Source: Nematostella vectensis
Lineage: Eukaryota; Cnidaria; Anthozoa; Actiniaria; Edwardsiidae
Reading direction: 5' to 3'
Assembly: GCF_932526225.1 (NCBI RefSeq)
Contig: NC_064035.1
Span: forward strand, 12,404,566-12,468,565
Length of the DNA: 64,000 bases
Shown here: in pieces, positions 24,466-36,059 of the stretch
Numbering within the stretch: the stretch's first letter is position 1
Layout of the letters: every line of letters starts with the position of its first letter
Made by a program: the position numbers and the translations under genes
The notes under the pieces: generated by a model
Told to the model about the DNA's origin: nothing
The model's database searches: none
The model's input: only the letters and a program-made list of their open reading frames with translations

Positions 24466-24706
24466 TTTCACAATTTGGTTATCAGTTTCACAATTTGGTA
24501 CTCAGGTTCACAGTTTGGTACTTAGTTTCACAATTTGGTACTTAGTTTCACAATTTGGTGCTCAGGTTCACAGTTTGGTACTTAGTTTCACAATTTGGTA
24601 CTTAGTTTCACAATTTGGTGCTCAGGTTCACAGTTTGGTACTTGGTTCACAGCTTGGTACTCAGGTTCACAGTTTGGTACTAGGTTCACAGTTTGGTACT
24701 TGCATA
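24466..24706. repeat. 20-bp minisatellite (block 1)
   Basis: About twelve tandem copies of a unit near 20 bp, of the type TTCACAATTTGGTACTTAG / TTCACAGTTTGGTACTTAG. The array continues after an interruption at 25006-25283. Confidence 0.9.
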
Positions 24707-24905
24707 CCTGTCAACTCTCCCGCATTAGGCGGGAGTCTCAAGATTTTGGACCCCTTCTCCCGCTCTCCCGGGTTGAGCACCAAATCTTCCGCTTTTTGGC
24801 GATTTTTATCGCTTCCGAAAAATTATTCTATAGAAAATCATCATTTTGCCAATTTTCTATTAAAATATTTCAAACAATAATTCCCTTGCGTAGCGCAATT
24901 TGTCT
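24702..24905. repeat. Dispersed repeat, copy B, splitting a minisatellite
   Basis: Inverted relative to the copy at 17940-18172. It lies directly between the two halves of the TTCACAATTTGGTACT minisatellite, which suggests it inserted into an existing array. It begins at CATACCTGTCAACTCTCCC and ends near CCTTGCGTAGCGC. Confidence 0.8.
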
Positions 24906-25005
24906 AACACCGAGAGCTTTCTATACTGCAAACGCCTGCAAGGTTAAACCCACCCATCCCCCCAAAAAAAATATCAGGCCTTGATATTTTCGGAGGTTCA
25001 CAGGT

Positions 25006-25283
25006 ATGGTACTTGGTTCATAAATTGGTACTCTATTTCACAATTTGGTACTCAGGTTGACAATTTGGTTCTTATTTCACAAATTGGTAATCAGGTTCAC
25101 AATTAGGTAGGTTCACAATTTGGTATCTGGTTCACAATTTGGTGCTCGGGTTCGCAATTTGGTGCCCGGATTCACAATTTGGTTCTTTTTGGAACTAAAA
25201 TTCCCAAGTACTCAGGTTCACAATTTCGTACTCAGGTTCACAATTTGGTACTCAGGTTCACAATCTGGTAATTGGCTCACAAT
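25006..25283. repeat. 20-bp minisatellite (block 2)
   Basis: This continues the TTCACAATTTGGTACTCAG array of 24466-24706 with more divergence, including units ending GGTGCTCGGG. Confidence 0.85.
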
Positions 25284-25674
25284 ATGCGCTTATTATATTA
25301 ATCACGATTTTCAAAATAAGTAATCGTAGCCTGGTTACCACTCGCAAAGCAGCATGGGTACCATATCTCCCGACCTTCAATCAGAGTCGTGAATATTTCT
25401 CGTGATACTTCTTTAACACATAAATTCTATTAATATAATAAACTATGAGTTATTCGTGTAAGAGTCGGCTAGTGCTGCATGTTAGCCTGTGACGCCGGCT
25501 TCTCCCTTGATTTCTTTTTCTTTTTTTTAACAAAAGCGATAGCCTACGTGAAGAGTGTTTCATTTTTAGCCGAACGTTTGACTCCTATTATTTAGCACCC
25601 GGTCAAACTCTCTCGGTCAAACCTTGTTATGTAACTCACGAAAACGCTTGCTAAGCAGGCTGCAGGTCTTAGCA

Positions 25675-25821
25675 CAGGGGCAGATCTAGGGGTGGGCCGA
25701 GCTATTTGGCTTAAAAATAAAAAGACTTATAAGGAAGTCTATGGAAGAACAATAAATCCGCCCCCCTTTTTTGAAACCCTTGCTTCGCCCCCCTTTTTTT
25801 AAACTCCTGGATCCGCCCCTG
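25675..25821. mobile_element. 147-bp hAT-like MITE
   Basis: The left end CAGGGGCAGATCTAGG and the right end, reverse complement CAGGGGCGGATCCAGG, form terminal inverted repeats. TAGCA lies on both flanks (25670-25674 and 25822-25826). Related ends appear near 31337-31350 and 31628-31645, so this is probably a family. CAGGGGC ends are common in hAT elements, but the target duplication seen is shorter than the 8 bp usual for hAT. Confidence 0.6.
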
Positions 25822-26154
25822 TAGCATTCAAAGGAAGGGGGGATTATCTCGAAGGGGAAAGGGGGCTATGTTATTTGAAATAGTTTGTAAAAACTGCAAA
25901 TATTTTCTCTAAAGATAAAAGTGATTCTTTAATAAACCACCTTAAGGAGAGATGCCGCACCTCATGCACCAAACACTTTACCAAACGCGACTGAACTTTG
26001 CCCCACCTTTCCAGGTGGACTGATGCATTAGAAACTGTAAAACACTCTAAGACAATAAAAATATGTGAAGCATTCATTTCTTATGATATATTATACGCAC
26101 CTTGCACGACTGTTATCTGGGCACCCTGTGGTATTCATCTGTAACCTTGGGTGT

Positions 26155-26312
26155 CAAGTTTGCAAACCTACAAATCCCTTTTCTCAAATCTGCAAACCGG
26201 CAAATCCCTTTTCTCAATTCTGCAAACCTGCAAATCCCTTTTCTCAAATCTGCAAACCTACAAATCCCTTTTCTCAAATCCGCAAATCCCTTTTCTCAAT
26301 TCTGCAAATCCC
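26155..26312. repeat. 30-bp minisatellite
   Basis: About five tandem copies of a unit combining CAAATCCCTTTTCTCAA and TCTGCAAACCTA. Two units near the right end are shortened. Confidence 0.9.
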
Positions 26313-28943
26313 TTAAAGAAATGAAAATGTATGGGAATCAAGTTTTAATTTTGGACTTAATGTGACCTTAGTTTGGCCCAAATTCTGACTGAGCGTGCCT
26401 ATAAATAAACATTCGGATACCGTATTGATTATCAGAACCCCCTTTACGGCGCAGCCCACATGAAAGTGGTGTGTGGCCTTGGCGCCTCAGTACTACGAAA
26501 TCATGATTACCTATTGTCAGATATTCAACGCATGATAAAATGCGCAAAGATCCGCTAGACATCCAGTCCCCTGCGCCACATGCCTTCCCTGCTCAATCTC
26601 AAAAATGTATTTAGTTTACCAATATCTTGCAACAAAATTAGCGTAACAGAATAATGCGTTCTATTTGCATTTTTGTGATAATTTCAGCTTACTTATTTTC
26701 ATATAAAATGATTTTGTTGCATTTGTTGTCCAGTTGACCTTATCGACACGGCTTCGTAACCAATGACCAATCTGTAACGATTGTCGAATCATATTTTGCC
26801 TATAATAAGGCCAAGTTATACAACATAATATTTGACATAATAATTTACAAATTTCGTAGTTTAACGTAGTTTGGCCTACGATTATGAGTTTGGCAATAAA
26901 GCCGTTTAGTGTTATATTTCCCAGTTGAGTGGGGTTTTCTGCAGATGGGTTCAAAAGTTAAGCGGTGCCGATATGTAATGATAGACGTGACCACACCCAT
27001 GTAAATCAAAGATGCGTGTAGTCAAAGGCTAAGGTAAGGTAGCCACTTCAAATCAAAGCAACTGTTGGTATAAGTTTTGTGAACTTGAGACTTCAAAACG
27101 ACATGAATAAAAAAACAATACGCCAAGAAAAACTGATACTGTTCAACACATACTCTCAAAAGGACATGGAAATCATGGCTACCAATCGGCTAATCAAATC
27201 TGTACCATGCCATTTATTTGCATTTTATTGTTATCAGGTTATATTAGGCACGCACTATAACTGTTTGAGGGTTTATAGTAGGTGTCGAGATTTGTTTTCC
27301 CCGCAACCTTGACGCTTGCACAGGCATTGACTGTTGTCTCCAGCCTATTACCGCTTATTACAAGAGGAAAATGCAAGTGCCGTCACGACCTGCCATATGG
27401 GCCACACTAGGGAAAGAGCTGTTTCATACACCCTACAACAGTACGAAACAATTTTTGTCTCTACGAAATAATTTGGATATTCGGGCTGGGCAAAGCAGAT
27501 GAATTGTTTCATGAAATGGCTCCGCATAAGATATTTTATTAAGTTATTTTTCATCAAGTTTTCGCAGTAACAGGAGTCATTATTTATTTATGTAATATCG
27601 TGCGGGCATGGTACTTAGGGCTGGGTTCATAATGAGAAATAGATTATTGTGAATTACATTCTTCTCAGCGATTATAAGCTCCTCGAGTTGAGGACATTCT
27701 TAGGAAGCACTAAATGGACACTTAGTTCATACTGTAGATTTGTGAAGAATTATGACGTATGCAGCAAAATGGTACAAAGGCCTAAAATCTTCATATAACG
27801 GTTTTGTTATTGGTTTATCTGGCGCAATACACTAACACAACCCATAGGAAACACCAAAGTAGTCGTGTTCTTGAACCAGAGTATAATGAAAACATTATGC
27901 AAAAATTCAGCTGTCGACTTAAAGCTGTTTTAATAAACAAGAAAAGCTACAAAGTCAACTCTTTGGCGTGTCATTTTAAAAATACTGATATCCTTTATTT
28001 AAAATATATATCTCTATCAGCAATTAGCCCCCAATTTTAACCAAGCCATGTTTGTGCCAAGTAGAGTTAGTACAAGACTTCTTTAGTGAACTAGCTTTGA
28101 GAGGACGGTCAAGGAAGCGTCTCAGAGGAAGAATGCCCTGCCTCACGGTAGACTGGCAGTCGATGGCTAAACATAGAACGCGGGTCTTTCGTGCCAGAAT
28201 CATGGCGCGAGGGTGCTCACAACTGGCGCCTCTCTTGTCCCACTTCTTTCTTAACATGTCTATTTAAACAATACTGAAATTACTAATAACCCATTTGTCG
28301 TGCAAGTCACTCATCGCCGACTCAACCATAAACAAACAGGAGACGTGTAGACGTGGAGGCGGAGGGCTTTTTCTGCTTGAAGAAACTCGCGCCTAGCGCC
28401 TGTAAGCACTTTTTGACATGCGCCAGGTTTTGTTCCGTTACTAACTTAACAATGACATGAGCCGTCTTAGCAGTTGTTTGTTGTCGCTGGCTGCACACGC
28501 GCAGTTGTGGCTCGCGTTTGTCTGACTAAATGAGTAATTTTTCGCTTCACTTCCTATCAAATGCAATAAAAGGCTTTCAACTAAGGATCACAGCAGAGTA
28601 GCGGGTGCATGCAACTGTCGACGTGTCAATTCTTATGAAAATAATTCCTACCTGTTTTCTAAAAAAAAAATCATTTAAAAAAAGTATCAGTTATCAGCAA
28701 GCTACAATCCCCTGGGTACTACTGGACTGAGCTGGACCACGCGTTTAGGTATGTTGGAAAAAAAGAGCCGACAATCAGCAAAAACTTGAACTTTACCTAC
28801 ACGAAGGGAATTCGTTTAATCCGACAGATACTCAGTGAAAGGAAAAAGAATATAAGTTCGGCAGGTCAATAACCAATCAATAACCGCAGTTGTTAATTAA
28901 TTAGATCAATTTTGACATATTTTCCCACGGCTGGAGTTTTCTT

Positions 28944-28950
28944 TTATATA
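28944..28950 (+). promoter_or_regulatory. Possible TATA box of gremlin
   Basis: TTATATA lies about 230 bp upstream of the gremlin start codon, in a position suited to a transcription start near 28975. There is no direct evidence for the start. A possible 48-bp 5'UTR intron (donor GTAAGT at 29123, acceptor ending 29170) is unusually short and may be unspliced. Confidence 0.35.
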
Positions 28951-29182
28951 GGGAAGGATCGTTAACGGGTCTAGAAGCCACTACAATGCGTCTGAATCCG
29001 ACACCGCACAATTGATAACTGAGCTATTATAGGCCTTCTGTCACTACCTCCGACGTCTTGCAAGTGGATATTCAATGTACGATAGGTCTCGTAACAACGA
29101 AATAGTTTGTGTACTGGATTTTGTAAGTGATTTTAGTGTTACCTTATAATAATTGGTATCTTTTACACAGATTATTACCCAG

Positions 29183-29617
29183 ATGAACACCGTAATTGTG
29201 TGCGCCGTGGTGGTTGTGTTCTGTGCAACTGCGCAATCCAGACCATCAAAACTTGAAAAGGAAGGGCTAAGCGGAACAAACGAAGAAGTGTTCATCATGG
29301 ACAACTCTCTGTTGAAAAGAGGCTGGTGCAAGACCAAACCTGTGAAACAGATCATCAGGATCGAAGGTTGCGAACCTGCGGAAATTGTTAACAACTTCTG
29401 CTACGGCCAATGCAACTCTTTATATATTCCGCACTACAATAGACAAACACCCGCGTTTGAGTCTTGCGCGACGTGCATTCCAGTACGCGTCCACCGAAGA
29501 TCGGTTTACCTCAACTGTCCAAATGCAAAGCAAAAGCGCAAGCGGCACAGATACACATACGTCAAGCGTTGCAGGTGTGTAACATTTCGTTTGCGTGCTG
29601 CTGGCGTGGCGAAGTGA
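29183..29617 (+). CDS. gremlin: Gremlin-like secreted BMP antagonist (DAN family)
   Basis: The 144-residue protein starts at the ATG at 29183 with a hydrophobic signal peptide (VIVCAVVVVFCATAQS, cleavage probably near residue 18). A short basic/acidic linker follows, then a DAN-type cystine-knot domain. Cysteines appear in the gremlin order: WCKTKPVKQIIRIEGC, NNFCYGQCNS, ESCATCIP, LNCP and KRCRC, with a basic stretch (KQKRKRHR) before the last pair. In this family the domain binds BMP dimers and blocks receptor engagement in the extracellular space, and gremlin is known from Nematostella as a directive-axis BMP modulator. The coding region is uninterrupted. The protein is shorter than vertebrate gremlin-1 (184 residues), mainly in the N-terminal linker. 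Gremlin is preferred over other DAN members because of the NNFCYGQCNS block. Confidence 0.95.
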   Translation: MNTVIVCAVVVVFCATAQSRPSKLEKEGLSGTNEEVFIMDNSLLKRGWCKTKPVKQIIRIEGCEPAEIVNNFCYGQCNSLYIPHYNRQTPAFESCATCIPVRVHRRSVYLNCPNAKQKRKRHRYTYVKRCRCVTFRLRAAGVAK

Positions 29618-29856
29618 TGACGAGTTTGTAAAAAAGCGTGATTAGAAAACGCAAAAGGAACGCGAAGGAAGATGGTATGAGATAAGATGCAGACTGTATG
29701 GGATGTGTGGTCATGCGGCTCCATGCAACGACACTCCTCGTCTCTAGAATTAAACCCTAAAAACAGAACAAACTTACCATTATACCAGCAACAGCTAGAA
29801 GAGGAACGATAGTAATAATCCGCAACAGGAAAGAGAGTATATTGCTTCATTCAAAT

Positions 29857-29862
29857 AATAAA
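29857..29862 (+). terminator. Polyadenylation signal of gremlin
   Basis: AATAAA lies about 240 bp after the gremlin stop codon, a reasonable 3'UTR length. Confidence 0.55.
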
Positions 29863-29869
29863 ACTGATA

Positions 29870-31370
29870 GACATTGATAGGAGATGGAAAATTAGATGTT
29901 TGCCGCTAAGACAGTTAGTCGCCAAAGTATTTATCGGGCCTATATGACGCGCGCACGAACATTCACGCAAGAAAAGATTTGATCAACAGATGATCATATT
30001 GATTCTGAATTCATCCAATATACATACGTAAAATAGCCTGATTTAGATTACATTATAATCGGGCCAGCTTTTTTCTTCTTAGCATTCTAGAGGGTTTGCC
30101 AGTTATAAGCACTATGCTGACTATATAACTTCTAACATGAATATTTTCGCGCACTTTTTCTGCGTACCTCTTTGAACACACTCATTTTTGCGCACTTAAA
30201 ACATAACTGGCGAAAATAAAGCAACACATTTTTTATCAAGCGTTTCAGTATACCACACAAATATTATTCATCTAATGCGATCTATTTAATGGAAATTCTT
30301 TTTTATTTTCATATTCTTATTGTTAAGAATTACAAATAAATGTGTTCATAAAAATGGATTTTACTAAACAATGCGAGTAATGATGTCAACCGTTCATGTG
30401 TACTCTAATCACCAACTTGTTTAAAACAACTTAGGAACAGTCATACTCAAATCCTTTTTTTTCTTTGCAAAAAAAAAAAAAAAAAAAAACTTGGCGAGGG
30501 CAATCATGAACAAAAATTAAAAGAGTGGAAGCTTCTGTAACTAAACTAGACAAAAAGGATTTTGTTTGCATTCAGAGTGGTTAGCAAACTTTTTCACGCT
30601 GGTTTCAGAGGCTGTGGGTAGCCGGTGAATCCGTACTATCAACAACTGCAGTCATATCGGGCGTCAAGAAGGGCCTCCTTCTAGGGGCTATTCCATGGGG
30701 CAACTTTTCCTGTTGATAAACCAGCAATTAATGAGCAGGGGGCAGGTGGGAGAGCATCCTCTGGGACCCAGTGCGTCGTGGTCGGTTAAAGGGGAGGACT
30801 TTATTGGCATTGGATTTATATTCAAATTATCTATCTTGCACCCCTATTTCGTGGAAATGTGCAAAAATTGAGGACATGTGCCCCAATACTTGAATCAAAT
30901 AGTTGTTTCCAGTTCCTGGCGGGGTAAAACGGGAACAGGGATTACCCTTAGGCGAATTTGGGCTGGGAAACTAAATCTTTACCGCAGAAGGGGATTTTAG
31001 GTTCCAGGAACGTGATCAGAATTTTGTGGTAACCGGAAAGACAGGTATGGGGAACAAAAATTGGCTGGAATGGGATACAAAAACCCCTCAGGACCTTTGT
31101 TATTCTCTTTATGGAATAATTCGGGGTTCCTCCTCCTTTACCCTCAGAGCGACAGGAAGACAAGCATACAAGCGACTAGTGTGACTTAGACATTTCAAAG
31201 CGTCTTTCACCTTAAAGGACACCGTTGTTTTTAGCGCTATACCTCTATTAAGCGTCCAACTAGCTGGTCGTGAGGCTGCCCGCTTTTAATAGGCCACTAT
31301 ATATTGTTTGCCCCCCCCCCCCTTCGAGAAATAATGGATCCGCCCCCTGTATCATGCATGGAGACTTGAA
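29870..31370. other. Spacer between gremlin and coiled-coil gene
   Basis: AT-rich sequence with a poly-A run (about 30469-30489) and, from about 30900, material that looks transposon-derived. A hAT-like end, GGATCCGCCCCCTG, is at 31337-31350. No gene was recognised on either strand. Confidence 0.55.
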
Positions 31371-31376
31371 AAATAC

Positions 31377-34300
31377 CTTTCGTGGGGATGTGATGTCATC
31401 ATTAGAGCAAGTCCTCCTCATACCGTCAAGTTCCCATCGGTTGATACCAAAATAATCAAGAGGTCTGCAAGGGTATGCCCTCTCTCTTGGCACATAACCA
31501 ATTTGCTTATACACAGGCTGAAGCTCAGAGTACATGCCCACCTGCAAAAGCATACACCACACACCATTATATTCAATCAATAAACTCCTGACTGCAATAA
31601 CATACATTACATTAACGGTATGCACGGGAGGATCCAGGAGTTTCAAATAGGGGGGGGGGGGGGCAGGGGAGTAGCCAAGGGGGGCCCAGCCCTCTTCTTT
31701 AACAGCAAAAAATACAGTAAATGTATGAGCCCCCTCCTGTCAACAATCCTGGCCACGCCGGGGGCAAAGCAAATGTTTCAAGAAAGGGGGCAGATTAATT
31801 TTTCTTCCATGGGTTTTTTATATTTCTTGTTATTTTTAAGCCTTATATCTGAAAATAGGGGGCGGGGCCCGCTTGGGCCACCTGTAGATTCGGCCCTTTG
31901 AATGTAACACATCACATTTGCATTCCAATCATATGTAATCATCTTTTTCAGTTAAATGGGTATTGTATTCACAAATGTATAGCTTATGTCGAACATGGTC
32001 AGGACTATAAGCATAACTCATGAACAGTAGAAAAGCTACCACAATATCACAATAACTAAAACAGCAGCTTAACCTTCAAAGTTCATCCTTTCACATTAAC
32101 AATGATACGTACTCCCCCCCCACACACACACACACAATGAAAAAAAACTTGCTGCCAGTGCCTGTCAATGTTGCTGCACAGCATACAATCACTAGATTTC
32201 ACACCTTGGCCACAAGCATTTATCTACAGCTCCCCTCAGATCCCCAGCAATGTCCCTGTTAATGATTCATCACTATTACACCAGGGGCTCATAAGTAGGG
32301 GCAATCAACTTCCCCATGTTCTGGTACTATATAGGTGTCACGGCGTTTCCTAGGTTCAGGCTATTTTTAGACGCGCGGATGAGCCAATCAGATTTATCCT
32401 TTGTGTTGACGTTTTGGCTGAGCTCAACTGCATGCGCAGTCTCAGACAAAAAGCTATGTTCTCTCTTGGTACATTTTTGTTGCTCTCTTCTTTAATATGA
32501 ATCCAACCCTACCTATGACTTTGATTTCTAGCTTGGAATTCTTTTGGTAAACAAACACCGACAGATGATAGATAAAAATATTTTCTTCCTAACTGCAATT
32601 TGCGTGTGCAGCCTCATGTCACTTGCGCACGCGACCAACGTCAAAGTAGCTGATTGGCCCGTTTGTGCGCACACGTCTAAAAATAGCCTGATCCTAGGAA
32701 ACGCTGTGACATTTATATAATACAGATGATTGCCCCTACTTATGAGCCCCTGATTACACTAAATGCCTAACAATACTCCTACCATCTCACTTGGCCTTGT
32801 CCTCATGTCTCTAATAATGGAATGGGCCTCACTGAGCTCATCCTTGAGTCTCCGGTTGATTCTCTCAGCAGAATTCGCAATTGCTCTCTGTGTCTCATAT
32901 TCCTCTTGGATGATCCGTACCTGTACAAAGCAAACTCAGGCCTGTGCCCAGGCTTTTTCTAGGGATGTGGGGGGTGGGGGTGCGAAAAAGTGGACCTAAT
33001 TTTTCTGGGGGAGGGGGGGGGGGGCGGGGGGACTTTATGATAAAAATAGGTTTTGTTTTATGCCATTGCAGTAACTAAACTTTGCATTCACAATCAAACC
33101 CCTCCCTTATTACCACTCCCTTCCCCCCTGAGGTGTAATGTTTTGGCAAGTTTGTTTCCCAACAACATAACTTCATCCAAAATCTGTAGGAAATGCTTGG
33201 ATGGGTTTGTTTTTTGTTCACCTAAACTAATTGAATGATTCAGGATGATTACCTTGGGATGATTATTGAAACATCTGATTGTTTATCTGGTGCCTAGCCA
33301 GGGGAGAGCTCAGGGGGGTACACCTTTGACTGCCATAAAGTGATATTTCCTTATGGTAGCATTAACAAATCTTCAATAAGAAATGATCTTTTCTTTTGTG
33401 GCCAAGGGGGGCGCATGTATGCTCTGTGTACCCCATTGTGTACTTGCCTGCATATTATAATAATTATAATAATGTAATCTATGGCTACACACCCTTCTTG
33501 AAAAATCCTGTTCCTGACAAAAAAACAGAGTCTAAGTTGTTTACCTGTGCTTTTAATGCCTCAATATCATCCTCTTCTTTAGACTGAATAGTATGGATGT
33601 TTCCACGCTCACTGATAATCTGACTCAGTCGTTGATTTTCAGCTTGTAACCTTAAAAATAATAGAAAGAATGATAGTGAGCTATGAAAATATTACCTCTC
33701 CTATCAGTCCTATGGATAGGAACATTAGGGGCCTTCTATGAAATTTTAGTTTGGGGCAGACGTTGGCATCATGGGTACAGTGTACATACCCAACATGACT
33801 AGCCTTACAACAACAACACATGCACAAAAATGTTGGCTGTGAATTATAAAGGATGCATGTGATCACCCCCTCCCCACCCCCCACCCCCAACCCTAGCTCT
33901 GGGTATGAAGGGAAAGGTTTGTTGGAGATTATTGGGTCATGTGGATTTTTAACAGGAGGGAGCCAAAAAGTGACTTTCAAGGCATTTTCTCCTGTATTTT
34001 AGATAATGTCCCATGCATTTACTTTATTTTTGGCTACTTAAGGGGGGGGGTCCCCTAGGCCACCCCCCTGGCTAAGCACCTGGGGTCTTACCCTTACCTT
34101 GAAAACTTGCTGCTTAACTGTTCAAATTTTCCATTGAGAGCAGCAAGTTCCTGTACCAAGTGGCCTCTCTGTTCATCAGATTTTCTTTTCTCCTGAATTA
34201 GTGTGAAGTTCTCAAATTTCAACGCCCCAAGTTGTGTTTTAAGCAGAATCAAGTTTTTTTCTTGTTGCTCAGCTGCTCTTTCATTCTTCTGTGAAGCTAG

Positions 34301-35110
34301 TGCTTTTCCTATATCCTATAGTAGGAAGAAGAAACGTGAAACAAAACTGGAAATAGCAACTCAATCGTTTAGCTAGGCAAATAATGCATTCAAGGTACAA
34401 CTATGGCAAGCTCAATATCGCCTCCAAGGAGTTAAAACATGGAATAAAATTGACTACTCCAACTAAGCAGATGCCCTTCTAGCCGTTAAAAAAACTATTA
34501 AAGAAATTTCATAACCTCTTACTGGACGTTTTTGTCATGTATAATTTTGACCTGAAAAATTTGGTGTCGGACAAAACCTTCACGTAATTCGATACTCCTC
34601 CCCCCCCCCCCCTTCTCTTTCGAAAACAAAACAAAAATGGTGTAAAAACCTTCTCCGCTGAAAGCAATATTTGTTGAGTAACGTAACAACATTGTCCCCA
34701 AGGGCGGCTTGCATGACTAACGCTGAGAAGTGTTGTCTAGTACATTCTTTACCGTTTTGCTTTGAAAACGCCGAGGCATGAGCATATGATTCCATTTTTT
34801 TTTTTTTTAATAAGAAAGAGATCCTTACCCGATAACTTGTTTGCTCTTGTTGATCGTCTTGATGCTGCGTATTGACGCGCTTACTTTGTCGCTCTACAAA
34901 GTGCTCGAGTAATTTATTCCGTTCGCTTAAAAGCTTCATCCCTGTCTCTTTCGATTGCTGTAGTTCATGCTTCACCCTAGAGCCATCTCTTAGCTTTAAC
35001 TGTAACTGCTTATTTTGTGTCTTCAGTCGTTCTTGTTCATGTTGAAGGATTTCTAGTGAACGACTTTGCGGACTTTGTGGTTCGTCTCCGATTCCAGTGG
35101 CCATATGCAT
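31377..35110 (-). CDS. Coiled-coil protein of unknown function (5 exons)
   Basis: Exons in order are 34829-35110, 34098-34315, 33545-33650, 32783-32920 and 31377-31541; together they give 303 codons in one frame. The start is the ATG at 35108-35110, with a second in-frame ATG two codons later (MHMATGIGDEP). Exons 1-4 are almost wholly heptad-like helix, for example HEQERLKTQNKQLQLKLRD, LLSERNKLLEHFVERQSKR, FTLIQEKRKSDEQRGHLVQE and NRRLKDELSEAHSIIRDM. Exon 5 switches to a compact non-helical module, YKQIGYVPRERAYPCRPLDY then FGINRWELDGMRRTCSND. If its donor at 31376 is not used, the frame reads through transposon sequence to a stop at 31260. I do not recognise the family. Divergent arrangement with a ciliary dynein gene hints at a ciliary or centrosomal role, which is inference only. 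Confidence 0.75.
32282..32752. mobile_element. 471-bp MITE with long inverted ends
   Basis: The ends CAGGGGCTCATAAGTAGGGG (left) and the exact reverse complement at the right are followed inward by a second matched block: GCGTTTCCTAGG and CAGGCTATTTTTAGACG on the left, and its inverted copy near 32674-32712. The imperfect inverted repeat totals about 120 bp per side. The 7-bp direct repeat ATTACAC flanks it at 32275-32281 and 32753-32759. The CAGGGG ends suggest the hAT superfamily. It has no open reading frame and lies in the coiled-coil gene intron, 30 bp from exon 32783-32920. Confidence 0.85.
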
Positions 35111-36059
35111 ACGTATCACTGTCGATTTACGACATAAATCATCAAAATGAAGCTTGCTTTCTTATATCTAGAAAAAAGTAAAGTGTGTATAGGCACTTAT
35201 CAAGAACAAGAGACAAAATCATGCTTCATTTGAACGATTCTAAGAATTTAGCTTCAACAGCACTTCCGCCGTGCGTCGAGCTTTAGGATAACTAACCAAG
35301 TTCTGTGATGATATCTTGAGCAGAGCAAAAAAAAAAAAGCAAAAAAACACCCAAACTTACCCCTAGATCATCCTTGCACTTCATACTAGAATAAATGGGA
35401 GAGAAAAACCCCGAAACGTTCGCTTTGACAACCCTACCTTCAGTAATTCAGCTTGTCGGGATGTGGTAATAGCAAATAGAAACATGAGGTCATTTCAGGG
35501 GGAATCCCCTACTTGATAATCTGTTTGCCCTACGTGTAGCTGCTGGTTGTACTTTCTAGCTATCTGGTAAAAAAATGAGTATTTTCCCAATATCAACTAA
35601 GTAAGGTAATCTCTGTTTTATTTCCCATCGTTTTCAGTAATGAATTATCCCCGATAACAAAAGCAATAAAAAATCGAAAAGATGAAGCTTGTTCTAATAA
35701 AAACCTATGGCAAGTTAAGATGAACAAACAAAGATAGAAAATTCAACTCCTAGAATAACTTAAATTCTGTGCGTGGCATTACTACTCATAAAATCTTTCG
35801 GTATTAAACAAGCAAACATCACAGCAAACAGGCTAAAATAAGAGTCTGAAATATGAGCCAATTAAAACTTGTGTACTATTTGAATTTGCTGCCCGCGTAA
35901 GGAAAGAGCTATTGACCAATCATACAACTCGTTAAATGAAACTTGGCCAATTTGTAGTTTACATGGAGTTACCGTAAACACACAGCCACAATGATCCAGT
36001 AAAATTATTTGGTTTCTAGAGGGTAGCTTTAAAACCTAAACAATGATTATGGATAACGG
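35111..36059. promoter_or_regulatory. Divergent intergenic region, possible shared promoter
   Basis: About 950 bp separate the start codons of the minus-strand coiled-coil gene and the plus-strand dynein gene. No coding sequence is seen. Head-to-head genes this close often share regulatory input. I did not find a convincing RFX X-box by eye. Confidence 0.4.

Larger units (their letters stand above)
22610..28940. other. Repeat-rich spacer without supported gene
   Basis: More than 6 kb hold minisatellites (24466-24706, 25006-25283, 26155-26312), an inverted-repeat element (23190-24300), a dispersed repeat copy (24702-24905) and a small hAT-like MITE (25675-25821). Open frames here are either translations of the repeats or short frames lacking splice context. 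Gremlin upstream regulatory sequence probably occupies the right part. Confidence 0.6.

Noticed and set aside
24371-24984. Overlapping open frames with repeated FTIWCSGSQFGT-like peptides
   Set aside because: Direct translation of the 20-bp minisatellite; no start context or conservation expected.
28024-28267. Opposing 71- and 77-codon open frames upstream of gremlin
   Set aside because: Mutually antisense, no family recognised, no splice signals that link them to another exon.
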